DNA from: Myxococcales bacterium
GTDB lineage: Bacteria; Myxococcota_A; Bradymonadia; UBA7976; UBA1532
DNA: 64,000 bases
Direction of reading: 5' to 3'
Assembly: GCA_020633555.1 (NCBI GenBank)
Contig: JACKDL010000009.1
Span: 139,637 to 203,636 of the forward strand
Positions 17,040 through 25,080 of this stretch are shown in pieces; positions within the stretch are counted from its first letter, which is position 1, and every line of letters begins with the position of its first letter. Both the position numbers and the translations under genes were made by a program. The notes under the pieces were generated by a model, which did no database searches, was not told where the DNA came from, and saw nothing but the letters and a program-made list of their open reading frames with translations.

Positions 17040-17322
17040 GAGAACCTCCTGGACAAGGCGGCTAACCGCAGAGCGTTGCGGCCCCCATCGAAGCGTCCGA
17101 GATTGAGCGAGTGCGAGGCACTTCGCGCCAGAAGCCATGTCCGCGGCCTCTGGGGCGATGTCTTGCTCTTTCTCCTGGCCCGACAGGGAGGATGTTGTCC
17201 GGCCACGGTACCCGATGGGACCGATATTGCAAGGCGAAGCAGTTCAGACGTGGTCTTTGGCCGGGTGCCCCCCGTTTCGGGGCGTAGGTCAGCCGAAGTG
17301 CTCAACGACGTGAGACACCGCC

Positions 17323-17877
17323 TCAGCCCTGCAGCAGCCGCGCCTTCGCGGCGGTGAACTCCGCGTCGGTCAGCACCCCGTCGCGGTGCAGGGCGTCCAG
17401 GCGCTCCAGCTTCGACACCGTGTCGGCGCTTGGGGCGGGGGCCTCGGCCTTGGCCGACCGGGCGACGCGCTTGCCGTCCTCGTAGGCCGCGGTGTAGCGG
17501 GCCTGGGCCTCGTCCAGGTTCAGGTCCTCGAAGGAGCCGCGGCCCTCGAAGTGCTCGCGGGCCACCTGGCCCAGGGCGTAGGTCGAGGCGCCCGACAGCA
17601 CGGCCATGGACACGCCGCCCAGGATCGAGCCGATGCCGGGGATGAGCTTCAGCGCGTTGGCGCCCAGCCGCGAAAGCAGGCTGGCCGACAGGGCCGACAG
17701 CCAGGACTTGGCCTGCTCCTCCTGGTAGGGCACGCCGTAGTGCCGCGAGAGCTGCTTCAGCATGTCGAGCTGGATGCCGGTGACGGCGGCCAGGTCGATG
17801 AGGGGCAGGGGCAGGCTGCCCGCACCGATGGCCCAGTACATGTGGTTGCGGATGATGTCCTGGCTGGTCTCGCTCAT
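17323..17877 (-). CDS. DUF697-like membrane-associated protein with SHOCT tail
   Basis: 184 residues from ATG 17877 (GGAG upstream). An amphipathic/hydrophobic central region (IGAGSLPLPLIDLAAVTGIQ and LKLIPGIGSILGGVSMAVLSG) matches DUF697-like proteins, which occur at membranes next to GTPases. The last 30 residues form a SHOCT module (ERLDALHRDGVLTDAEF), a short domain seen at the C-termini of many bacterial membrane proteins. It is separated from the biosynthetic operon by about 280 bp and divergent from the FGE lipoprotein gene at 18025; a functional link is not evident. Confidence 0.7.
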   Translation of the reverse strand: MSETSQDIIRNHMYWAIGAGSLPLPLIDLAAVTGIQLDMLKQLSRHYGVPYQEEQAKSWLSALSASLLSRLGANALKLIPGIGSILGGVSMAVLSGASTYALGQVAREHFEGRGSFEDLNLDEAQARYTAAYEDGKRVARSAKAEAPAPSADTVSKLERLDALHRDGVLTDAEFTAAKARLLQG

Positions 17878-18024
17878 GGTCGTGCTCCGTTTGGGTGTGC
17901 CCCCAAGACCAAGGGCCGGCCGGAAAGCGGACAGGACACCCAAAGAAAAATCGAGACTATTGGTGACCGCTCACCGCACGACGTTGGTGCTAGCCTCGCG
18001 AGGGTGGTCAGCGAAGGAGCGCGC

Positions 18025-18893
18025 ATGGGCAGGGTGATGCGGGTCACGGCGCTGTGCATCGGCGGGTGGCTCGCCGGGTGTGCACCGGCGGGCGGCGGCG
18101 GAGCGTTTGAGAGTGACGCCGATCCCCGACCCATGGACGCCTTCGTGCAAGACGCGATGACCGACGCGGCCGGCGTGGGCGCGGGCGCAGACGTGGTGGA
18201 GTGGGTCGAAATCCCGGGCGGGGCGCTCGTGTTGGGCGCGGACGAGGGCGAGCCGAATGAGGCCCGGCGCGGCGGGTCGAGGTGCCCGCCTTCGAGCTGT
18301 CGCGCAGCGAGGTCACGGTGGGGCAGTACCTGGCGTGTGTCGAGGCGGGGGCGTGCCCGCCGCCGGTGGGGGGCGACCCCTGCACCGCCGCGCGTCCGCG
18401 CAATGCCTGGAACCTGCAGCTGCCCCTGAACTGTGTCTCGCGGGCGAAGATGCTGGCCTTCGCCGAGTGGGTCGGCGGGCGGCTGCCCACCGAGGCCGAG
18501 TGGGAGTTCGCGGCGCGGAGTGCCGCGCCGCAGCCCTGGCCCTGGGGTGACGCGCCGGCCGAGTGCGGGACGCACGGGATCATGTGCGGCGCCGATGCGC
18601 CGCGGCAGGTCTGTCAGGCGCCCGAGGGGTTCAGCGCCCAAGGGGTGTGCGATCTGGTGGGAAACCTGTCGGAGCTGGTGGCCGATCGCTACCTGGCCGA
18701 TCTGACCCGGGCGCCCGTGGATGGCAGCGCCTACACCGGCCCCGCCGAGGTGGGCGTGGCGGGCGCCGAGCACTGGCACGCCTACCGCGGCGGCAACTTC
18801 TTCAGCGGTCTCGAGTACCAGCGGGTGACGCTGCGCGGGCCGACGGATCCTGACGACGAGTCGAGGGCCATGGGCTTTCGGGTCGCGCGGTAG
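18025..18893 (+). pseudogene. FGE-sulfatase-fold lipoprotein, interrupted by a frameshift near 18262-18282
   Basis: Start ATG 18025 follows GAAGGAG by five bases and lies 34 bp after a TAGCCT box. It encodes a lipoprotein signal with Cys19 in WLAGC, an Asp-rich linker and VEIPGGALVLGADEGEPNEARR. The frame then drifts; the rest of the FGE fold (VEVPAFELSRSEVTVGQYL, RLPTEAEWEFAARS, VCDLVGNLSELV, YRGGNFF, GFRVAR) continues in the next frame to 18893. Rejoining needs one added (or two lost) bases in the run GCCCGGCGCGGCGGG. It may be a real decay mutation, phase variation or a sequencing slip in GC-rich DNA. It is a paralogue of the intact gene at 6208. Confidence 0.8.
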
Positions 18894-19060
18894 GGCGCGG
18901 GCCACCGGTCATCCCAGGGCCTGCCCCCGCACCACACGCCGGGTTGCGCGTGGTCACCGCGCGGGTTGAGCGACCGAATCAGCGGGGGGCCAGCCCGATG
19001 GCAGCGGCGCCTGCCTGCAAGCCATTGAAATCAGGTCATTTCTCATTTTCATGAGCAAAA

Positions 19061-19091
19061 GGACGCTACACGCCCTGTGAGCGGCCGATGG
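19061..19091 (+). promoter_or_regulatory. CTACA-N13-GCCGAT promoter-like element, copy B
   Basis: GGACGCTACA (CTACA at 19066-19070), 13 bp, GCCGATGG (19084-19091), followed by GATC as in the other copies. The 40 bp upstream are unusually AT-rich for this genome (including CATTTCTCATTTTCATGAG), as expected of an UP-element. It lies 53 bp before ATG 19145. Confidence 0.6.
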
Positions 19092-19144
19092 ATCAGCGAG
19101 CCCCGCAGTTCAGCCGGAGTGCTTCGGGAACCAGGAGTCGCGTC

Positions 19145-19957
19145 ATGAGCCGCATCCACAAGCAGCAGCGCCGCCGTCAGCACAAGGTCGCGGGCCGCAA
19201 CCGCACCGTCGAGAGCCGGATCAACCTCACCAGCATGATGGGCGGCCTGATGGGGCCGCCCGAGGCCCACTACGACGACGGGTGCCCGGAGTGCGTGGCG
19301 AAGCGGCCCGACGCCGTGCCCAGCGCGCCGCGGATCAGCGCCGAGGCGCTGGCCACCGCCGAGGCGCGCTGCCAGGCGTGGCTGGCGGCGCACCCACTGG
19401 ACCGCCAGGCCGCGTACGCCGACGCGCGCTTCGAGCGGCAGGGGCTGACGGCCGCCGAGCAGGCGCACCTGGCCCGTTTCGTCGACGACTGGCTGCTGTG
19501 CGATGCGGGCTGGCCCAAGACGGTGGTGGCCGGGCTGGCGGCAGAGGCCGAGGCGGCCGGCGAGGGCGAGGTGGCTCAGGCCCTGATGGCCCGGCACCAC
19601 GCGCGGCTGATGGGGGTGCACGCGCTGCCCGCCGATCCCAAGGCGCCGCGGCTGCGGGGCGTGACGAAGGTGGTCCGGCCCGCGGACGGGTCGGCGATCA
19701 CGCTGCGCTGGACGCCCCCCCGGGCTCTGGGCACCGGGACCTTCCTGGTGCTCCGGCTGTTCCCGGCGGCGGGCGGTGGCTGGGCGCCGGCGCCGGGGCT
19801 GTTGCCTTTCGTGCTGCCCCCCGAGGCCGAGCCCAGCCCGGCCGAGCGGGCCGCGGACCGCGCGGCGCAGACGCAGAACATGGCAGGCATCTGGGTGATG
19901 GCGTGGGCCCGGGACCGCGAGCGCGTGGCGGGGTGCGCTGCCCTGCTGGCGGCGTAG
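19145..19957 (+). CDS. Unknown protein with basic N-terminus and CxxC
   Basis: 270 residues from ATG 19145, preceded by AGGAG at seven bases. Begins MSRIHKQQRRRQHKVAGRN, strongly basic, then a CPEC pair near residue 45, a helical Ala-rich middle and a C-terminal beta-rich part (SAITLRWTPPRALGTGTFLVL). No known family recognised. The basic tail and CxxC would suit nucleic-acid contact, but this is a guess. It is the only gene clearly placed behind promoter copy B and converges on the phosphotransferase gene with a 14-bp gap. Confidence 0.7.
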   Translation: MSRIHKQQRRRQHKVAGRNRTVESRINLTSMMGGLMGPPEAHYDDGCPECVAKRPDAVPSAPRISAEALATAEARCQAWLAAHPLDRQAAYADARFERQGLTAAEQAHLARFVDDWLLCDAGWPKTVVAGLAAEAEAAGEGEVAQALMARHHARLMGVHALPADPKAPRLRGVTKVVRPADGSAITLRWTPPRALGTGTFLVLRLFPAAGGGWAPAPGLLPFVLPPEAEPSPAERAADRAAQTQNMAGIWVMAWARDRERVAGCAALLAA

Positions 19958-19971
19958 GCCAGGTCGCCGCC

Positions 19972-20958
19972 TCAGCCCAGCGCGCGCAGCGCCAGGTCCA
20001 CCTGCGCCGCCGTGTACCCGTGCCGCTTCCAGTGACCGGGCGCCCAACCGGCGAGGAAGCGGGCGAAGTCGGCCCAGGCCACGGGGTACAGGGCGCGCCA
20101 CTCGGCCTCCAGGGCGTCGGCGTCGATCGCGGCGGGCAGCGCGGGGCGCAGCTCGGCGAAGTAGGCGTCCACCAGCCCATCGGCCTGGGCCAGCAGCTCG
20201 GGCTCGGTGAGCGCGCTGCCGAGCAGGTAGGCCAGGTCCTTCACCCCGCAGCCGCCGCCCACGTACTGGAAGTCCACGGCGGCGGCGCGGTGGTCGGCGG
20301 TGAAGCAGAAGTTGTCCACCTTGGCGTCGCCGTGGATCAGGGTGCGGAAGCGGGCGCCGGTCAGGCGGGCGTCCAGGGCGGCGGCGGCGTGCTTCAGGCG
20401 CGGATCGCTGGTGGCGGCCAGCTCGTCGGGGCGGGTGGCCAGGTGCCAGTAGGCGCCCTCGGGCCACAGGCCGGTGGGGGCGGTGCCCAGGAAGGTGGCG
20501 TGGAAGTGGGCCAGCCAGGCCACGGCGGCCGCGAGCTGGCGGGGGCGGTCTTCGAAGCGGCGGGCGAAACCTGCGGCGTCCAGGTCCTCCAGGATGAAGG
20601 CCTGGCCGTGGTCGCGCTCGGCCACCCCCAGGCAGGCGGGCACGCGGCAGGCGGCGTGGGTCTGCGCGGCGAAATACTCGTAGAATCGATGCTCTACGGC
20701 GTAAGAGCGCAGCTTGCGCTGGTGGGATCGGTCGCTGCCCCAGCCGCGGGGGTGGGCCGCGCCGGCGGGGGGGCGCACCCACTTCACCACCACCGTGTCC
20801 ACGGCTGATCCCACGGTGGCGGCCGCGCCGTGCAGGCGCACGCGGCGGATCTCGCCGTAGCCGCTCCACAAGGACTGGATGCGCTCGCCGGCGGTGGCCG
20901 AGTGGGCGCCGCAGGTGGTGGCCACCCAGGTCAGGGCGGCGTGGTCCAGGGTGGGCAC
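19972..20958 (-). CDS. Aminoglycoside/choline-kinase-like phosphotransferase
   Basis: 328 residues, GTG start. Protein-kinase-like small-molecule kinase: VVVKWVRPP (ATP-binding Lys), FILEDLD hinge, catalytic loop LIHGDAKVDNFCF and metal loop AVDFQYVGGGCGVKDLAYLL, the spacing of the ecdysteroid/choline kinase-like (CHK) group. Substrate unknown; candidates are choline-like alcohols, sugars or antibiotics. It follows ttcA by four bases in the same direction, so the two are probably co-transcribed, an association with no obvious functional logic. Confidence 0.8.
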   Translation of the reverse strand: MPTLDHAALTWVATTCGAHSATAGERIQSLWSGYGEIRRVRLHGAAATVGSAVDTVVVKWVRPPAGAAHPRGWGSDRSHQRKLRSYAVEHRFYEYFAAQTHAACRVPACLGVAERDHGQAFILEDLDAAGFARRFEDRPRQLAAAVAWLAHFHATFLGTAPTGLWPEGAYWHLATRPDELAATSDPRLKHAAAALDARLTGARFRTLIHGDAKVDNFCFTADHRAAAVDFQYVGGGCGVKDLAYLLGSALTEPELLAQADGLVDAYFAELRPALPAAIDADALEAEWRALYPVAWADFARFLAGWAPGHWKRHGYTAAQVDLALRALG

Positions 20959-20962
20959 GGCC

Positions 20963-21856
20963 TCAGCCGCCGATGGTCACCAGGGTGACGGCCTGGGCGG
21001 TGGGGCCGTCGCTGGCGGGCTGGCTGTCGCACCCGCCACCCAAGGCGTCGATGGGATCGGCGCCGGTGTCGCCCTGGGCGCCGGCGGCGGCCACGGCGGC
21101 GGCCACGCCCTGGTCCAGCAGGTGGCTGGCGCGCACGTTCTTCAGCGCCGCCAGCATCACCTCGCGCACGTTGGGGATGGTCTGCTCCAGGTTGGCCAGC
21201 AGGTGGCCCATCTGCTCGCGCTGCAGGCCGGGCTGGCTGCCGCACAGGTTGCACGGGAGGATGGGGTACGCGGCCTCGGCGGCGTGCTCGATGATGTCGG
21301 CCTCGGCGATCTCGATCATGGGCCGGATGACGTCGAAGCGGTCGCAGTCGGTGCGGTACTTGGCCGGCATGGCCTGCAGCTTGCCCGCGAAGAACATGTT
21401 CATGAGCGCGGTTTCCAGCGCGTCGTCGCGGTGGTGGCCCAGGGCGATCTTGGTGCACCCGTGGCGCTCGGCCACGTCGTACAAGATGCCCCGACGCAGC
21501 CGCGAGCAGGCCGAGCAGTAGGTGCCGCCGGGCTTGGTGAGCTCCACCACCACGCTGTAGGTGTCGCGCTGCACGATCTCGTAGGGGGCGCCGAACTCGG
21601 CCAGCCACTTCGCCAGCGGGGCGCCGTCGTAGCCGGGCTGCACCTGATCGAGGTGCACGGCCACGATCTCGAAGGGGAAGGGCGAGCGAGCGCGCACCCG
21701 CCACAGCAGGTCGAGCAGGGTGTAGCTGTCCTTGCCGCCCGACATGCACACCATGATCTTGTCGTCGGGCTCGATGAGCCCGTAGTCGCGGATGGTGCGC
21801 AGCAGGCGGCGGTAGATGCGCTTGAAGCGCTTCTCGGACGGGGTGGGCGCAGCCAT
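20963..21856 (-). CDS. ttcA: tRNA 2-thiocytidine(32) synthetase TtcA
   Basis: 297 residues. PP-loop ATPase that thiolates C32 of certain tRNAs using an iron-sulfur cluster. Diagnostic pieces: SGGKDSYTLLDLL (PP-loop), CSACSRLRRG (CxxC), GHHRDDALETALMN, and PCNLCGSQ with the further Cys of the cluster/active site. Length and order match TtcA rather than TilS or NcsA. The last 50 residues are an Ala/Gly-rich extension not expected in the family. It is divergent from the S1 gene and upstream of the phosphotransferase. Confidence 0.93.
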   Translation of the reverse strand: MAAPTPSEKRFKRIYRRLLRTIRDYGLIEPDDKIMVCMSGGKDSYTLLDLLWRVRARSPFPFEIVAVHLDQVQPGYDGAPLAKWLAEFGAPYEIVQRDTYSVVVELTKPGGTYCSACSRLRRGILYDVAERHGCTKIALGHHRDDALETALMNMFFAGKLQAMPAKYRTDCDRFDVIRPMIEIAEADIIEHAAEAAYPILPCNLCGSQPGLQREQMGHLLANLEQTIPNVREVMLAALKNVRASHLLDQGVAAAVAAAGAQGDTGADPIDALGGGCDSQPASDGPTAQAVTLVTIGG

Positions 21857-22003
21857 GGCGGGGCTCCAGGGGTGGCGCGAAGGGGCGCACGGTGCCGAAG
21901 CCGGTCGCCGGCTGTCAAATGGCGAGCCGTGACGGGCGCTTCCGCCAGCCGACGGTCCGTGCTAGATCGCGGCGTTTCCTCTCTCGCCCGTGAGACTTCG
22001 ACG

Positions 22004-23962
22004 ATGGCCGAGCCCCAGCACGCCCCCGAGCCCATGGCCGCCGACGAGCCCGTCGAGCGCCTGCTCACCACCCCCGACCTGAACGCCGTGGCCGAGATCC
22101 TCGAGGCCATGCCCCTGAAGCCGGGCACGGTGCACACCGGCACGGTGCAGCGGGTAGGGGCCGACGCGGTGGTGGTGGCGCTGCCCGACGAGCTGCCCGC
22201 CGTCCAGGTGCCCGCCGATCAGTTCAGCAGCGCGCCCATGGCCGGCGCCGAGCTGACGGTCTACGTGGAGCGCGTGGACGACGAGGGCGTGGCCCACGGC
22301 AACCTGCACAAGGCCGCCCGCCTGGCCCTGTGGGACCGCCTCGAGGCCGCCGTGAAGGAGGGCGCCGAGCTGGAGGGCGAGGTGATCTCGGCCAGCGCCA
22401 GCGGCGTCAGCGTGGACGTGCTGGGCCTGAAGGCCCACTGCGCCCGCCGGCAGCTCGGCCTGTCCGCCGGCCAGTCGCCCGAGGCCCTGCTGGGCCAGCG
22501 CCTGACCTTCCGGGTCACCGGCTTCGACGCCCGCAAGGGCAACCTGGCCCTGTCGCGCACCGCCGTGGGCGCGGGCGAGGTGGAGCACGAGGACGAGCCG
22601 CTGGCCGAGGGCCAGGTGCGCGCCGGCGTGGTGAAGGGCCTGACCCACTTCGGCGCCTTCGTGCGCCTGGGCCAGGGCGTCGAGGGGCTGCTGCCCATCA
22701 GCGAGATGAGCTGGGCCCGCCTGGGCCACCCCCGCGAGCTGCTGGCGGTGGGCGATCACGTGCAGGTGATGGTGCTGAGCTTCGATCCCGAGGCGAAGAA
22801 GGTGCGCCTGGGGCTCAAGCAGCTCAGCGAGGATCCCTGGAGCAACGCCGACAGCAAGTACGCCCCCGGCACCCGGGTGACCGCGCCGGTGCACAGCGTC
22901 ACCGAGTTCGGCGTGTTCGTGGAGCTGGAGCCGGGCGTCGAGGGCCTGGTGCACAAGACCGAGCTGAGCTGGACCAGGCGCATCAACCACCCCAAGGAGC
23001 TGGTGAAGCCGGGCGATCTGCTGGACCTGGTGGTGCTGCGGGTGGACGTCGGGCACCGCAAGCTGGGCCTGAGCCTGAAGCAGACCACCGACGATCCCTA
23101 CGCCGCGCTGCGCGATCAGTACCCCGCCGGCACGCGGCTGAAGGGCACCGTGAGCAGCGTCACCGACTTCGGCGTGTTCGTGGCGCTGGCCGAGGGCATC
23201 GACGGGCTGGTTCACAAGAGCGACCTGACCTGGGGCGAGGCCACCGATCCCCGCGAGCTGTTCAAGAAGGGCCAGCCCATCGAGGTGATGATGCTGGACA
23301 TCGACGCCGAGCGGCAGCGCATCAGCCTGGGCGTCAAGCAGCTCGGCCCCGACGAGGACGCGGCGAAGTTCGAGGCCCTGGAGGTGGGCGCCCTGGTGCC
23401 CGTCACCGTGGCGCGGGTGGTGGACTTCGGCGCCTTCGCGGCGCTCGAGAGCGGCCTGGAGGGGCTGCTGCACCGCTCGGAGCTGGATCAGGGCAACGTG
23501 GAGGACGCCCGCGAGGTGCTGAAGGCCGGGCAGACCCTGCTGGCCCGCGTGATGGCCGTGGAGCCCGCCCGCCGGCGCATCAGCCTGAGCCTGAAGGGCG
23601 TGGAGCAGCCCGAGCAGCCGGCGACCAGCGAGGCGGCCGAGCCGGCCGTGCCCGCCGAGGCTGCGCCGGTGCCCACCCAGCCCACGCCCGACACGCCGGC
23701 GGATCCCGAGCCGCCCAGCGATCCCGAGCCCGCCGCCGAGGCCGAGCCCGCCGAGAGTGAGCCCGAGACCCCGGCGGACCCCGCGCCGCCCAGCGATCCC
23801 GAGCCCGCCGCCAAGGCCGCCGAGGCGCCGGCCGACACGCCTGCGAGCCCCCTGCTGGCCGACGGCGCCCGCCCGTCGGTGGCCGCCCTGGACGACAAGC
23901 TCGCCGCGCTGATGCAGGCCCTGCCCCCCAAGGCCGCGGAGCCCAAGAAGGATCAGGAGTAG
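22004..23962 (+). CDS. rpsA: S1-domain RNA-binding protein, ribosomal protein S1-like
   Basis: 652 residues with about six S1 (OB-fold) repeats: a diverged first pair (residues about 38-185), then canonical copies with GxVxxxTxFGxFVxLxxGxEGLxHxSE patterns at about 200-270, 290-360, 375-445 and 460-530. A Pro/Glu/Ala-rich acidic low-complexity tail of about 85 residues and a short C-terminal helix follow. S1 binds mRNA at the 30S subunit; E. coli S1 is 557 residues, so the extra length is the tail. Whether this is the sole S1 or a paralogue cannot be seen. It ends four bases before pfkA, suggesting one transcript. A TAGATC box lies about 40 bp before the ATG. Confidence 0.8.
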   Translation: MAEPQHAPEPMAADEPVERLLTTPDLNAVAEILEAMPLKPGTVHTGTVQRVGADAVVVALPDELPAVQVPADQFSSAPMAGAELTVYVERVDDEGVAHGNLHKAARLALWDRLEAAVKEGAELEGEVISASASGVSVDVLGLKAHCARRQLGLSAGQSPEALLGQRLTFRVTGFDARKGNLALSRTAVGAGEVEHEDEPLAEGQVRAGVVKGLTHFGAFVRLGQGVEGLLPISEMSWARLGHPRELLAVGDHVQVMVLSFDPEAKKVRLGLKQLSEDPWSNADSKYAPGTRVTAPVHSVTEFGVFVELEPGVEGLVHKTELSWTRRINHPKELVKPGDLLDLVVLRVDVGHRKLGLSLKQTTDDPYAALRDQYPAGTRLKGTVSSVTDFGVFVALAEGIDGLVHKSDLTWGEATDPRELFKKGQPIEVMMLDIDAERQRISLGVKQLGPDEDAAKFEALEVGALVPVTVARVVDFGAFAALESGLEGLLHRSELDQGNVEDAREVLKAGQTLLARVMAVEPARRRISLSLKGVEQPEQPATSEAAEPAVPAEAAPVPTQPTPDTPADPEPPSDPEPAAEAEPAESEPETPADPAPPSDPEPAAKAAEAPADTPASPLLADGARPSVAALDDKLAALMQALPPKAAEPKKDQE

Positions 23963-23966
23963 CCCC

Positions 23967-25061
23967 ATGCCCGGCCCCCGCATCGCGATCCTGACCAGCG
24001 GGGGCGACGCCCCAGGCATGAACGCGGCCATCCGCGCGGCCACCCTGGTGGGCCAGGCCCGCGGGGCCACGGTGCTGGGGGTGCGGCACGGCTACCGGGG
24101 GTTGGTGGAGGGCGACTTCCACCTGCTCGAGCGCGCCGACGTGCAGGACATCGTGCGGCAGGGCGGGACGATGCTGGGCACGGCCCGCTGCCCCGAGTTC
24201 GCCGAGCGCTCGGTGCGCGACGTGGCCCGCCGGCGCCTGAAGGACGCCCGCGTGGACAAGGTGCTGGTCATCGGCGGCAACGGCTCGCTCACCGGGGCCC
24301 ACGCCCTGGGGCAGCCGGTGGAGCAGCTCGAAGACTGGGCGGTGAAGGTGGTGGGCCTGCCCGCCAGCATCGACAACGACGTGGGCTGCACCAGCCTGGC
24401 CATCGGCGTCGACACGGCCATGAACACCATCGTCGAGGCGGCCGACCGCATCGCCGACACGGCCACCGCCCACGACCGCACCTTCATCGTCGAGGTCATG
24501 GGCCGCGACTGCGGCTACCTGGCCATGGCGGCCGGGGTGGGCGCGGGCGCCGATCGGGTGCTGTTCCGCGAGGCCGGCCTGCCCTTCGACGAGGTGGTGG
24601 ACAAGGTGTGTGACACGGTCCGCGCGGCCCACGCCCGGGGGAACAAGCGGGCCCTGGTGATCATGAGCGAGGGCATCCAGGTGCCGGTCGCGGAACTGAA
24701 GACCGCCGTGGACGCCCGCCTGGCCGGCCTGGGCGACGCCGATCCCGAGGCCGAGCTGCGGGTGACCGTGTTGGGGCACCTGGTGCGCGGGGGCCGCCCC
24801 TCGGCGCTCGACCGCCTGATGGCCAGCCGCGTGGCCCACGCCGCCGTGCACGGGCTGCTCACCGGCGCGCAGGATCAGATGGTGGCCTGGAACCCCGGCC
24901 GCCCGCCCACCGGGGCCACCCGCTCACCGGTGGATCCCCGCTGCTGGCTGGTGCCCCTGGCCGACGTGCTCACCGAGACGAAGGCGCTGCTCGACGGCAC
25001 CAGCCCGCAGGCCCAGTGGCGGGTGAAGGTCTTCGACGAGCTCGAGGGCGTCTTCGGCTGA
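23967..25061 (+). CDS. pfkA: 6-phosphofructokinase family enzyme with GGNGS motif
   Basis: 364 residues. Phosphorylates fructose 6-phosphate in glycolysis. Motifs: TSGGDAPGMNAAIR, IGGNGSLTGA, PASIDNDVGCT (catalytic Asp pair in place of GTIDND) and VMGRDCGYLA. In classical ATP-PFK the third motif reads GGDGS, where Asp103 (E. coli) contacts Mg-ATP; here it is Asn105. GGD(D/G) variation at this loop separates ATP from pyrophosphate users, so the phosphoryl donor is uncertain. The gene follows the S1 gene at four bases. Confidence 0.85.
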   Translation: MPGPRIAILTSGGDAPGMNAAIRAATLVGQARGATVLGVRHGYRGLVEGDFHLLERADVQDIVRQGGTMLGTARCPEFAERSVRDVARRRLKDARVDKVLVIGGNGSLTGAHALGQPVEQLEDWAVKVVGLPASIDNDVGCTSLAIGVDTAMNTIVEAADRIADTATAHDRTFIVEVMGRDCGYLAMAAGVGAGADRVLFREAGLPFDEVVDKVCDTVRAAHARGNKRALVIMSEGIQVPVAELKTAVDARLAGLGDADPEAELRVTVLGHLVRGGRPSALDRLMASRVAHAAVHGLLTGAQDQMVAWNPGRPPTGATRSPVDPRCWLVPLADVLTETKALLDGTSPQAQWRVKVFDELEGVFG

Positions 25062-25080
25062 TCGGCTGGCCGCCGGCTCG

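Noticed and set aside
17139..17322. Short CCCCG-TTT-CGGGG hairpin (about 17270-17282) as terminator
   Set aside because: Only five base pairs and no T-run; nothing else recognisable in this gap.
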